Source of the DNA: Oscillospiraceae bacterium
GTDB lineage: Bacteria > Bacillota > Clostridia > Oscillospirales > Oscillospiraceae
NCBI GenBank assembly: GCA_902798545.1
Contig: CADBWQ010000008.1
Location: 89,509 to 153,508, forward strand
Reading direction: 5' to 3'
Length of the DNA: 64,000 bases
Every line of letters starts with the position of its first letter. Position 1 is the stretch's first letter. A program made the translations under genes and the position numbers. Below, piece after piece: positions 19,681 through 26,936 of this stretch. The notes beneath the pieces are model-generated. The model was not told the DNA's origin. It did not search any database and saw only the letters and a list, made by a program, of their open reading frames with translations.

Positions 19681-21660
19681 TTATCTTTTCGCGGCGTTCT
19701 TGCCAGCCAGACGGCCGAAGGTAACGCTGCGGCCTGCGGCGGCGCCAGCCAGCAGGTTCGGATAGCTGGTGGCAAAATAACCGCCGGAGCAGTCGCCTGC
19801 GACATAGAGGCCCTCAATGGGGTTGCCCTCGGTGTCAACGGCGTTGATATCGGTGTTGATGCGGATGCCGTCCATAGTGCAGATGAAGTAGCCGCCGCTC
19901 ATGCGGACGCCTTCAAAAGGCGCGGTGCGCAGGGCGGAGAGGCGGTAGGCTTCCTTGCCGAAGTCTTCGTCCTCCTGTTTGTCGAAGAGTTCGTTGTAGC
20001 GCTCGACGGTCTTCTTGAAGTTCTCCACCGGGAGGCCGAGCTTTACAGCAAGTTCCTCAATGGTGTCGGCTTTCACGACGATTCCCTGATCGCGGTACAT
20101 AGGCATGAAGTAGCCTTCGTTCAGAGCCAGAGGCCAGACGGATTCCGCGCCGTTCTCGTGGTCGAACATACGGCTGCAGCCGTGGGTGTCAAACCGCATC
20201 ATATCCTCGACATAATTGGCATCCCAGACCATGGCATAGGTCATGCCGGGCTGGGTGTAGGCTGTGTGCAGGATGTGGTCATAGCAGCCGGACTCGTTGG
20301 TGAAGCGCTCGCCCTCAAGGTTGACCTTCAGGAAAGGCTGGCTGCCCATCCAGAAGAGAACGCCGGGCGTCTGGCAGCCGACCTGGTCCGGCATGACGGC
20401 TCCGCGGTCAAAAAGCATGCCGCAGTGGGTTTCATCCATGGCGGCACCGGCCCACAGGCAGGCTTTGATGCCGTCGCCCTGGCTGCCGGGATAGGAGTAG
20501 TTGATGTTGATCATCTTGGCGGTCTCAGGCTGCAGCGCTTTCAGCATGTCCATATTCAGGCTGTAGCCGCCGGTGCAGACAATAACGCCTTTGGAAGCGT
20601 TGTAACGGACATAGCCCTTCTCAGTGGAGGCATAGATGCCGGTTACGGTGTTTCCGTCCTTGATCAGCGATACCAGCGCGGTCTTGTAGTGAATTTCGAG
20701 GCCAAGCTTCTTTGCATACTCTTTCAGAATGTTCGCCGTGGCACCGTGGGCGCCCTCGGTGTCACTCATCTGCAGGGAGTGACCGACATCATAAATGGGA
20801 TAGCGGACTGCTTCCGTGTGGCTGTCGACCTCATGGCGGAAGCGCAGACCGCCCTCAGTCACGCGGTCGGTGTACCAGTCGATGGCTTCGCCGGAGTTAT
20901 CGGCCCAGAGTTTGTAGAGGCGCTGGTCACCGTAGCCGTTGGACTGGCGGTAGAGCTCGGTGATGACGCCGAACTTGTCCGGATTGTCTCCGTCTTCCAG
21001 CTGTTCACGGCTGCCGATGGCGGCGAGGGTGTCGCGGATGCCGGAACCACCGAATTCCTCGTCCATCTTCTCAATCAGGATGGTCTTTGCGCCTTCTTCA
21101 ACTGCGGCGCAGGCGGCGAACAGGCCTGCCGTGCCGGCGCCGATGACCAGAACTTCGGTATCGACGGTCTCAACAACTTCGCTGTCATCGATGACAGGGG
21201 CTTCGCCGAGCCAGTCCGTGCTGCTCTGGGAGTCTCCGGAAGCCGCATCCGCAGCCTGCAGGAGACTGACATCGATGCCCTTGGCCTGTGCGATACAGGA
21301 TTCGCAAGCCTGCTTCACAGCGCGGGAGGTGCTGGTAGCACCGCTGACGGCGTCGATCTGATAGGTCTGAAGTTCGAGGATTTTGTCCTTGAGCTCGACC
21401 GCGGCGACCTGGCCGATGGATTCCGTCTCGCCGTCGGCAGTGATGCTGGCGTCAAGGATGCGGGTTTCATCGACCGTGATGGTCACGGTGACATCGCCGC
21501 CAAAGCCCGGAGCAGTGGCAGTATAGGTGCCGGGAATGAATTCTGCCGGGATCTCCTCTGCGGAGGCGTGGGAGAGACCGAGTGCGGAGCCGGTGGCCAT
21601 CACGCCGAGGGCCGCAGCACCGCGGAGAAAGTCTCTGCGGGATAAGGTTCTGTCAGACAT
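19681..21660 (-). CDS. Tat-exported FMN/FAD flavoprotein reductase (fumarate-reductase family)
   Basis: A 659-residue exported flavoprotein. The Tat signal RRDFLRGAAALGVMATG occupies residues 8-25 and AxA-type cleavage is likely after HASA. Residues about 40-115 form an FMN-binding domain with the flavinylation motif DAVSGATSTS, where a Thr is modified by ApbE-type enzymes. An FAD-binding-2 reductase domain with VLVIGAGTAGLFAACAA follows. Such proteins act as extracytoplasmic reductases of fumarate, urocanate or other enoates in anaerobes. The substrate here cannot be read from sequence. It diverges from a LysR gene, its probable regulator. Confidence 0.9.
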   Translation of the reverse strand: MSDRTLSRRDFLRGAAALGVMATGSALGLSHASAEEIPAEFIPGTYTATAPGFGGDVTVTITVDETRILDASITADGETESIGQVAAVELKDKILELQTYQIDAVSGATSTSRAVKQACESCIAQAKGIDVSLLQAADAASGDSQSSTDWLGEAPVIDDSEVVETVDTEVLVIGAGTAGLFAACAAVEEGAKTILIEKMDEEFGGSGIRDTLAAIGSREQLEDGDNPDKFGVITELYRQSNGYGDQRLYKLWADNSGEAIDWYTDRVTEGGLRFRHEVDSHTEAVRYPIYDVGHSLQMSDTEGAHGATANILKEYAKKLGLEIHYKTALVSLIKDGNTVTGIYASTEKGYVRYNASKGVIVCTGGYSLNMDMLKALQPETAKMININYSYPGSQGDGIKACLWAGAAMDETHCGMLFDRGAVMPDQVGCQTPGVLFWMGSQPFLKVNLEGERFTNESGCYDHILHTAYTQPGMTYAMVWDANYVEDMMRFDTHGCSRMFDHENGAESVWPLALNEGYFMPMYRDQGIVVKADTIEELAVKLGLPVENFKKTVERYNELFDKQEDEDFGKEAYRLSALRTAPFEGVRMSGGYFICTMDGIRINTDINAVDTEGNPIEGLYVAGDCSGGYFATSYPNLLAGAAAGRSVTFGRLAGKNAAKR

Positions 21661-21724
21661 AAAGAAACCTCCATGATGTTACTATTTGCCGGGAAAAAGA
21701 ATTGTGTGAAGAAAATATAACATC

Positions 21725-21753
21725 TTTACGCAGAAGGAAAAAGAATATATAAT
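21725..21753 (+). promoter_or_regulatory. Putative promoter of the LysR gene
   Basis: TTTACG (21725-21730), a 17-base spacer and TATAAT (21748-21753), about 50 bases before the LysR start. The -35 element is weak, so the call is moderate. Confidence 0.45.
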
Positions 21754-21761
21754 AAGAAGGA

Positions 21762-21784
21762 AAACGCAGGCAGAGCCTGCGTTT
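21762..21784 (+). repeat. Hairpin in the LysR leader
   Basis: Inverted repeat AAACGCAGGC / GCCTGCGTTT with a three-base loop, just after the putative promoter and 18 bases before the start codon. It resembles a terminator and might limit LysR expression. It has only a short T run. Confidence 0.5.
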
Positions 21785-21802
21785 GAGAAGGGAGGGGACA
21801 GC

Positions 21803-22753
21803 ATGAATATCACTCAATTGAGATATTTTCTGAAGACAGCCGAAGTCCTGAACTACTCCAAAGCCGCCGATGCGCTCTTTATCGCACGACAGTCGCTGCG
21901 CCAGGCCATCGCGGCGATGGAAGCGGAGATCGGCAAACCCCTCTTTGACAATGTGCGGAACAAACTGACCCTGACCGAGTATGGAACCTATCTTAACACG
22001 GCCGGGCGCGATGTCCTGCGGGCTTTTGACGAGATGGAGCAGGGACTGATCAACCTGACCGCCGGGTCAGCGAGCCTGAGAATCGGCTTCTCAATGAGCC
22101 TGTTTCCGTTTATTCTTCCGGATAACGAGATCATTTTGCGCAGTTTCCGATGCCGCTTCCCGGATATCCGGCTTCATGTGGAACAGATGGAGAACGACGC
22201 GGTGATCCGCGCGGTAATGGACGCGGAACTGGACGCAGGCTGTGTTCTGCAGATGCCATGCCGCCGGGAAGGCTGCCGCATGCATGTGCTGAAGGAATAC
22301 GAGGTCGCCCTGGATTATGAGGATCCTATGTTTTTTGGCGGGAAACGCTATCTGAAACCCGAAGACCTCGAAGGCGTACCCTGCCAGGGCATGGGAAGCC
22401 TGGAGATCAGCATGCAGCCATTCTGGGAGCTGTGCGAGAAGAACGAGATTCATTTCCCGTATCAGAAGGTCCCGCTGACGCTGGATGCGTTTTATCAGAT
22501 CAAGCACGGAAGAGCAGCAGGCTTTGACATTCTGAAGACAAATGTCCCGGAGTTTGACTGGAACAGGACCAGTGTGCTGACAGGCTTTCACTGGGAACTG
22601 GGTTTTCTCTGCTCAGAGAGAAGTGAGAACCAGGGCCTTCTGAATCTCTTCTTCCGGTTTATGGAGGGAGAGTACACCGCCCGCTGGGAACAGTACGACC
22701 GTCTTTTTGCCAGACCGGAACCGTCAGATGACGGAGCCTTGTATTTGGAGTGA
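21803..22753 (+). CDS. LysR-family transcriptional regulator
   Basis: A 316-residue LysR regulator. The winged HTH occupies residues 1-60 (MNITQLRYFLKTAEVLNYSK). A degenerate substrate-binding domain follows. It is divergent from the flavoprotein gene, the arrangement LysR regulators commonly have with their targets. A GGAGGGG Shine-Dalgarno precedes the ATG. The effector is unknown. Confidence 0.9.
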   Translation: MNITQLRYFLKTAEVLNYSKAADALFIARQSLRQAIAAMEAEIGKPLFDNVRNKLTLTEYGTYLNTAGRDVLRAFDEMEQGLINLTAGSASLRIGFSMSLFPFILPDNEIILRSFRCRFPDIRLHVEQMENDAVIRAVMDAELDAGCVLQMPCRREGCRMHVLKEYEVALDYEDPMFFGGKRYLKPEDLEGVPCQGMGSLEISMQPFWELCEKNEIHFPYQKVPLTLDAFYQIKHGRAAGFDILKTNVPEFDWNRTSVLTGFHWELGFLCSERSENQGLLNLFFRFMEGEYTARWEQYDRLFARPEPSDDGALYLE

Positions 22754-22757
22754 TAAC

Positions 22758-23711
22758 ATGAAGAAAAACAAATTTCTGGATACCGGACTCGGCGTTTTTC
22801 TCGCGGCGATCCTGGCAAATCTCCTCTGGGGCAGTGCCTCACCCTGCATCAAGCTGGGGTACCAGCTGTTTCAGATTTCGTCAGATGCTGTCATGAGCCA
22901 GATCTTCTTCGCAGGGATCCGGTTTACCCTGGCCGGGGTACTGACCGTGATCTTCGGCAGCCTTACGGAACACAGGCTGCTTGTCCCAGGAAAGGGCAGT
23001 GCCGGCATGTTGATTGCCCTGGCGCTGACACAGACGATCCTTCAGTATACCTTTTTCTACATGGGACTCTCCAAGGCGCCGGGCTACAAGGGCTCGGTGA
23101 TCAGTCCAAGCAGCGTATTCTTTGCAGTGCTGCTGGCCACAATTGTGCTCCGCCAGGAGAAGCTGACAGTGAGAAAGATTCTCGGCTGCGTCATCGGGTT
23201 TGCCGGTGTGGTGCTGGTCAGTCTCCAGAGTGCCGGGGACGCAGGGGGCTTCCGCTGGGACGGGGAGGGTTTTCTGGTCCTGGCGGCCTTCTCTTATGCC
23301 TGTTCCACCGTCCTGATCAAACGCTTTTCTCAGCGCGAGAATCCTGTGACACTCAGCGGCTATCAATTCATCATCGGCGGTTTTGTCATGGCGGCGGTCA
23401 GCTTCCTGGGGGGAGGCCGGCTCCAGCCTGTTTCAGCGAAAGCATGGCTTCTGATGCTGTATCTCGGTCTTCTCTCCGCGGTGGCCTACACACTTTGGTC
23501 CCTGCTGCTGCAGCGGCACCCGGTTTCCCATATCACGGTTTACAGCTTTGCAAACCCTGTTTTCGGCGTCATCCTCTCTGCGCTCCTCCTGGATGAGGGG
23601 AAAAACCTGAATGTGCCGCTATGCCTGCTCTCCCTGCTTCTGGTGAGCCTCGGGGTGTGGATTGTAAACAGCAGATCGAAGGGAGTGAAAAGAGAGGTGT
23701 ACACCACATGA
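22758..23711 (+). CDS. EamA/DMT-family transporter
   Basis: A 317-residue drug/metabolite exporter with two EamA repeats and about ten transmembrane helices. The first repeat begins LAAILANLLWGSASPCIKLG and the second near residue 165. The start is placed at ATG-AAG-AAA four bases after the LysR stop; an upstream in-frame start would lie inside LysR. The substrate is unknown. Its stop overlaps the next gene by four bases. Confidence 0.88.
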   Translation: MKKNKFLDTGLGVFLAAILANLLWGSASPCIKLGYQLFQISSDAVMSQIFFAGIRFTLAGVLTVIFGSLTEHRLLVPGKGSAGMLIALALTQTILQYTFFYMGLSKAPGYKGSVISPSSVFFAVLLATIVLRQEKLTVRKILGCVIGFAGVVLVSLQSAGDAGGFRWDGEGFLVLAAFSYACSTVLIKRFSQRENPVTLSGYQFIIGGFVMAAVSFLGGGRLQPVSAKAWLLMLYLGLLSAVAYTLWSLLLQRHPVSHITVYSFANPVFGVILSALLLDEGKNLNVPLCLLSLLLVSLGVWIVNSRSKGVKREVYTT

Positions 23712-24283
23712 TTTATCTGATTCGCCATGGACAGACCGAACAGAACAACAGGAAGATTCTGACCGGCAGAGCCAATTATCAGCTGAACGAAACCGGACTT
23801 GCCCAGGCGAGGGGCGCCGGAGTCTGGCTTCGGGAAAGAAACATCCACGTTGATCTTGTTTACGCAAGCCCGTTGGACCGGGCTTTGGATACCGCGGCAC
23901 TTGCCGCGCCCGGCGTGGAAACACGGATTGACGAGCGACTGATCGAAATGGAGTTCGGCCCCTATGAGGGGATGGACCTGCTTCATCCCGCCCCGGAGGT
24001 AAAAGCCTTTTTCAGCGACTTTGAGCACAACCCGCCGCCGGAGGGAATGGAGCCGCTGCATGAGATCACCGCGCGGCTCGGTGCGCTTCTGGAGGAGCTG
24101 AAGCCGTTGGCGGCCGAAAAGAATATCCTGCTCTCAACCCATGCCATTGCCATGAAAGGCGCGCTTTCCTGGCTGACGCCGCCGGAGAGGGGCAGCTACT
24201 GGTCTCGGTATATAGAAAACTGCGCCATCTACCGGACCGAAGTCAAAGACGGAGCGTATACCGAGCCGGTCCAGATCCGGTGA
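23708..24283 (+). CDS. Histidine phosphatase (phosphoglycerate mutase-like)
   Basis: A 191-residue protein of the histidine phosphatase superfamily. It opens with the catalytic motif LIRHGQTEQN and has a second His in LLSTHAIAMKGAL. It is smaller than a glycolytic mutase and more like broad phosphatases such as CobC or PhoE. The start overlaps the transporter stop (ATGA). The substrate is not predictable. Confidence 0.85.
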   Translation: MIYLIRHGQTEQNNRKILTGRANYQLNETGLAQARGAGVWLRERNIHVDLVYASPLDRALDTAALAAPGVETRIDERLIEMEFGPYEGMDLLHPAPEVKAFFSDFEHNPPPEGMEPLHEITARLGALLEELKPLAAEKNILLSTHAIAMKGALSWLTPPERGSYWSRYIENCAIYRTEVKDGAYTEPVQIR

Positions 24284-24316
24284 CGCGGAATTCAATAACA
24301 GAAAAGAATGAAGAAA

Positions 24317-24340
24317 TGCGCCCTGGGCAACCAGGGCGCA
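24317..24340 (-). terminator. Terminator of the sensor kinase gene
   Basis: A 10-bp stem TGCGCCCTGG / CCAGGGCGCA with a GCAA tetraloop. On the minus strand it is followed by a T-rich tract, so it fits the end of the minus-strand kinase better than the end of the phosphatase gene. Confidence 0.65.
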
Positions 24341-24350
24341 AAAAACATGC

Positions 24351-25310
24351 TCATTCCGGTTCCGGCTGCTGCAGGGCAACCCGCAGGACGAATTCCTCGT
24401 CTTCGATTCGGCAGGAGAGGGTCCCATCATAGTGCTCAGCCAGATACCGCATGTTCCGAAGCCCGTAGACGTGATTCCCGGGGTCGTCCTTTGTCGTCGC
24501 GGGGAGGCCGTCGCGCAGATTCGGCGCCGTCAGGAAGGTGTTGCGCACGGAGAGGACCACGGTGTTTCCCCGTTGGGAGGCGTGCAGGCGGATAGAGCGG
24601 CGCTCTTTCTCCGGGATGCGGCGGCAGCTCTCAATGGCGTTGTCCATGGCGTTCCCGATCAGGGTACAGAGATCCAGGGGCTTCACAAAGTCCAGCAGAT
24701 GCCCATCCAGATAGGGGATGCACACGATGTCCTCCGCTGCGCAGGCCGCCAGCTTTTCACCCAAAATCACGTCCACCACTGCATTGCCCGTGGAGACGGC
24801 GGTTCCATAGGGTTCGATGCTCTCCATGAGCTGTTCAATGGAAGTGTTCAGTTCCTGCTCACCGCCCTTATGAGCCCGCAGGTAGAGCAGAAAGTTTTTC
24901 ATGTCGTGGTACTTGCGGTTAAGTTCGTCGGCGTCCTGCAGTTTCTGCTCAAAGATTGCCTGTTGCTGACGCAAAACGTTTCTCATCTGTTCCTCCTGTC
25001 GCTTTTCATACTCGCTGGAGGAATGGCCGATCTCGGCGGCCAGAGTGATGACCGCAATGAGACAGCAGACGGTCATGAGAATCTGTTCGAGCTTGTTGTC
25101 CTGACTGAGGCTCTGCCCCACAATGGTGCGAATGTAGAGAAAGGGAATCACAATGGTCGCGGCGAGCACAATATCATACACACTCAGGCGGATCTTGTTG
25201 ATTTCGGGCATGAACCGCCGGATTCCACAGACCAGTCCGCATTCCAGAAGAGAAAGAGCCAGAATGAAGGGAATACGCAGCGTGAGATGCCCTTCATAGA
25301 GATAATTCAT
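24351..25310 (-). CDS. GHKL sensor histidine kinase, probably 5'-truncated
   Basis: The C-terminal half is a clear AgrC/NatK-type kinase: phosphoacceptor motif KYHDMKNFLLYL, N box GNAMDNAIESC and G box YGLRNMRYLAEHY. Only three transmembrane helices are visible in front of it, whereas relatives usually have five to seven. Just upstream of the first usable ATG (25310), the minus strand stops looking like sensor sequence and the plus strand carries the tail of another gene. No Shine-Dalgarno at a normal distance precedes that ATG, and no partner response regulator is present. I infer that the 5' end was lost in a rearrangement or an assembly misjoin. Confidence 0.65.
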   Translation of the reverse strand: MNYLYEGHLTLRIPFILALSLLECGLVCGIRRFMPEINKIRLSVYDIVLAATIVIPFLYIRTIVGQSLSQDNKLEQILMTVCCLIAVITLAAEIGHSSSEYEKRQEEQMRNVLRQQQAIFEQKLQDADELNRKYHDMKNFLLYLRAHKGGEQELNTSIEQLMESIEPYGTAVSTGNAVVDVILGEKLAACAAEDIVCIPYLDGHLLDFVKPLDLCTLIGNAMDNAIESCRRIPEKERRSIRLHASQRGNTVVLSVRNTFLTAPNLRDGLPATTKDDPGNHVYGLRNMRYLAEHYDGTLSCRIEDEEFVLRVALQQPEPE

Positions 25311-25311
25311 C

Positions 25312-25383
25312 CCCCAGAGCTGCCGGGAGACGCTCGGCCTGCCCGCCGAGGAAGAGACCGGCGGCTGGGGCGGCAAGAAGTAA
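25312..25383 (+). pseudogene. C-terminal tail of a lost gene
   Basis: The plus strand reads about 20 plausible codons ending ETLGLPAEEETGGWGGKK and a TAA stop, 18 bases before a ferredoxin gene with its own good Shine-Dalgarno. This looks like the end of an upstream operon partner of the ferredoxin, perhaps an oxidoreductase subunit. The rest of that gene is absent. The identity is a guess; the tail is too short to assign. Confidence 0.4.
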
Positions 25384-25401
25384 GGGAAAGGAGATACGAA
25401 C

Positions 25402-25674
25402 ATGAGTGTTGCAAGATTTGACCTGAACAAATGCATCGGCTGCAAGTCCTGCGTGACCGTCTGCCCGATGGACGTCTTCCGCTTTGACGAAAAGGCGAAC
25501 AAATCTGTCATCGCCTATCCCGAGAACTGCCAGAGCTGCGGACAGTGCTTTGTCAACTGCCTGGGCCGGTCGCTCACCATCGTCAACGACATGTACGGCT
25601 ATGCCCAGACCAGCTATCGCGCGGCCACCACGGTCGCCATGAACCGGACTGCACAGAAGGTCATCGACCGGTAG
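25402..25674 (+). CDS. Two-cluster 4Fe-4S ferredoxin-like electron carrier
   Basis: A 90-residue iron-sulfur protein. The first cluster motif is CIGCKSCVTVC (Cys near 12-22). The second is CQSCGQCFVNC, followed by LGRSL instead of the usual CP-x-x-A-I. The remaining 35 residues have no cysteines. AAAGGAG lies eight bases before the ATG. It was probably the small electron-transfer subunit of an enzyme whose large subunit has been lost except for its tail upstream. Confidence 0.85.
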   Translation: MSVARFDLNKCIGCKSCVTVCPMDVFRFDEKANKSVIAYPENCQSCGQCFVNCLGRSLTIVNDMYGYAQTSYRAATTVAMNRTAQKVIDR

Positions 25675-25715
25675 TTTCCAATCTAACTAATAAGATGAGG
25701 TATTAAATACTATAA

Positions 25716-25841
25716 TTGCAAAAATATTGTTTCATTGCTGCGGGTGAAGTGCCAGGTGGTTTCCGCGACACGATGCGAGTGGACGCATTGCCGGCAGAAA
25801 TGCAGCGGAGACTGCACTGGCTGCTTAATCTCAGCGTATAG
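25716..25841 (+). pseudogene. Possible C-terminal gene fragment
   Basis: A 41-codon open stretch without a credible start ends in DALPAEMQRRLHWLLNLSV and a stop. Its composition looks protein-like, and a terminator hairpin follows 18 bases later. I do not recognise the family. It could be chance. Confidence 0.25.
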
Positions 25842-25859
25842 AACAAATAGAGCAATACA

Positions 25860-25891
25860 GACCCCGCGGTTTGATATGCCGCGGGGTCTTT
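25860..25891. terminator. Intrinsic terminator, probably bidirectional
   Basis: GACCCCGCGG / CCGCGGGGTC stem with a TTTGATATG-type loop, followed on the plus strand by TTT and on the minus strand by a T-rich stretch. It lies between two gene remnants that point towards it. Confidence 0.75.
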
Positions 25892-25917
25892 GCACAATTG
25901 GATCAGATTCGTACGTA

Positions 25918-26214
25918 TTATCGCCTGGGACCGCCCTGAGGACCACGGCCCTGGGAATGCTGGGCAGGACCACCGGCGCTCTGCGGTCTTCCGGCATGCT
26001 GACGGGCTGGTTCGGGGGCTTTTCTCTGCGGTTCCGGCCGACGGATGGTCCGCCTTGGCTCTGCAGGCTGTGGATCAATGTGAGGCCGAAAGCTGCGCTG
26101 ATACTTCGGCGGCTCCGGCTGATAATTGAGGTGGAACAGGCGTTCCAGGAGAGAGGGCTTCTTATACCGGCGGTAGGTCTTGATGCGGTTGGCTACCGGT
26201 ATAACACGGGAAGT
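25918..26214 (-). pseudogene. 5'-truncated gene remnant, Pro/Arg/Gln-rich tail
   Basis: On the minus strand about 98 codons stay open up to a stop at 25918-25920 and read like a real C-terminus (RYKKPSLLERLFHLNY, then a Pro/Arg/Gln/Gly-rich tail ending GRGPQGGPRR). The frame has a stop at 26215-26217 and no start codon, so the front of the gene is missing. The terminator at 25860 lies in the right place to end it. I cannot assign a family. Confidence 0.4.
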
Positions 26215-26234
26215 TTAGACAAAGCTTAGAAAAG

Positions 26235-26273
26235 AATAACGCTGCAGTCTTTTTCAGAGACCGCAGCGTTATT
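26235..26273. terminator. Hairpin terminator
   Basis: AATAACGCTGC / GCAGCGTTATT with an inner GTCT / AGAC extension. The A/T ends of the stem give it potential terminator activity in both directions. It borders the gene-remnant zone on its right side. Confidence 0.6.
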
Positions 26274-26290
26274 GATGTGACTTTTATCCA

Positions 26291-26319
26291 TTGAAGAAGC
26301 CCCTGATTTCTGCTATACT
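26291..26319 (+). promoter_or_regulatory. Promoter of the DUF3990 / CoA-transferase unit
   Basis: TTGAAG (26291-26296), a 17-base spacer and TATACT (26314-26319), 45 bases before the first start codon. Confidence 0.6.
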
Positions 26320-26363
26320 TTCTAAATAACAGATGATTCGGGAGAGAAGGGGGTGAACGGATC

Positions 26364-26936
26364 ATGCCAGAGGAGTTAAAAAAACGGGTTTACCATACCG
26401 GCTATCAGGTGATCGAAAAACCGGATGTTCACTACGGAAGGAAGAACGCTGATTTCGGTCAGGGCTTTTATCTGACAGCACAAAGCGAGTTCGCAGGGAA
26501 ATGGGCGAAGGAACGGAAGGGCCAGCAGATCGCCCTGAACACCTATGAGCTGGATCTGACGGGCCTGGAAGTTCAGCGCTTCACCCGTGACAGCGCGTGG
26601 TTTGACTACATTTTCTACAATCGTGCAGGCAGCGCGGATTATGTCAGTGCCGATGTGATCATCGGTCCGATTGCGAATGACACAATCTATGATACGCTGG
26701 GTATCTTCACCAGCGGGATTCTCAAGAGAGAAGAAGCGCTGGAGCTCCTCATGGTCGGTCCGGAATATGAGCAGATTGCACTGAAGACAGAGAAGGCCGC
26801 GGAGCAATTGGCCTGGAAATCTGCAAGGGTCATAGAGCCGGAAGAAATTGCCGAATTCCGGGACGCGGTCGCGAAGGAACAGGAAGAATATCTCCGCGCG
26901 ATTGGCACAGCAATGGAAAACAGGGAGGAAACATGA
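26364..26936 (+). CDS. DUF3990-family protein (ADP-ribosyltransferase-like fold)
   Basis: A 190-residue protein. Its start (VYHTGYQVIEKPDVHYGRKN, then DFGQGFYLTAQSEFAGKWA) matches the DUF3990 pattern, in which an N-terminal Tyr-His and a G-x-G-F-Y-x-T strand suggest an ADP-ribosyltransferase-like fold. In other genomes such proteins often lie beside small DUF3791 partners. None is seen here. The C-terminal third is charged and helical. It overlaps the CoA-transferase start by four bases. The function is unproven. Confidence 0.7.
   Translation: MPEELKKRVYHTGYQVIEKPDVHYGRKNADFGQGFYLTAQSEFAGKWAKERKGQQIALNTYELDLTGLEVQRFTRDSAWFDYIFYNRAGSADYVSADVIIGPIANDTIYDTLGIFTSGILKREEALELLMVGPEYEQIALKTEKAAEQLAWKSARVIEPEEIAEFRDAVAKEQEEYLRAIGTAMENREET

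Noticed and set aside
19615-21645. A 676-codon open frame on the plus strand opposite the flavoprotein gene
   Set aside because: It lacks domain-like sequence, is rich in Ala, Gly, Val and Asp runs typical of an antisense shadow, and the minus strand encodes a clear Tat-exported reductase over the same bases.
25735-26229. A 164-codon plus-strand frame in the remnant zone
   Set aside because: It runs through a terminator hairpin and opposite a more protein-like minus-strand tail. Its own sequence looks random.
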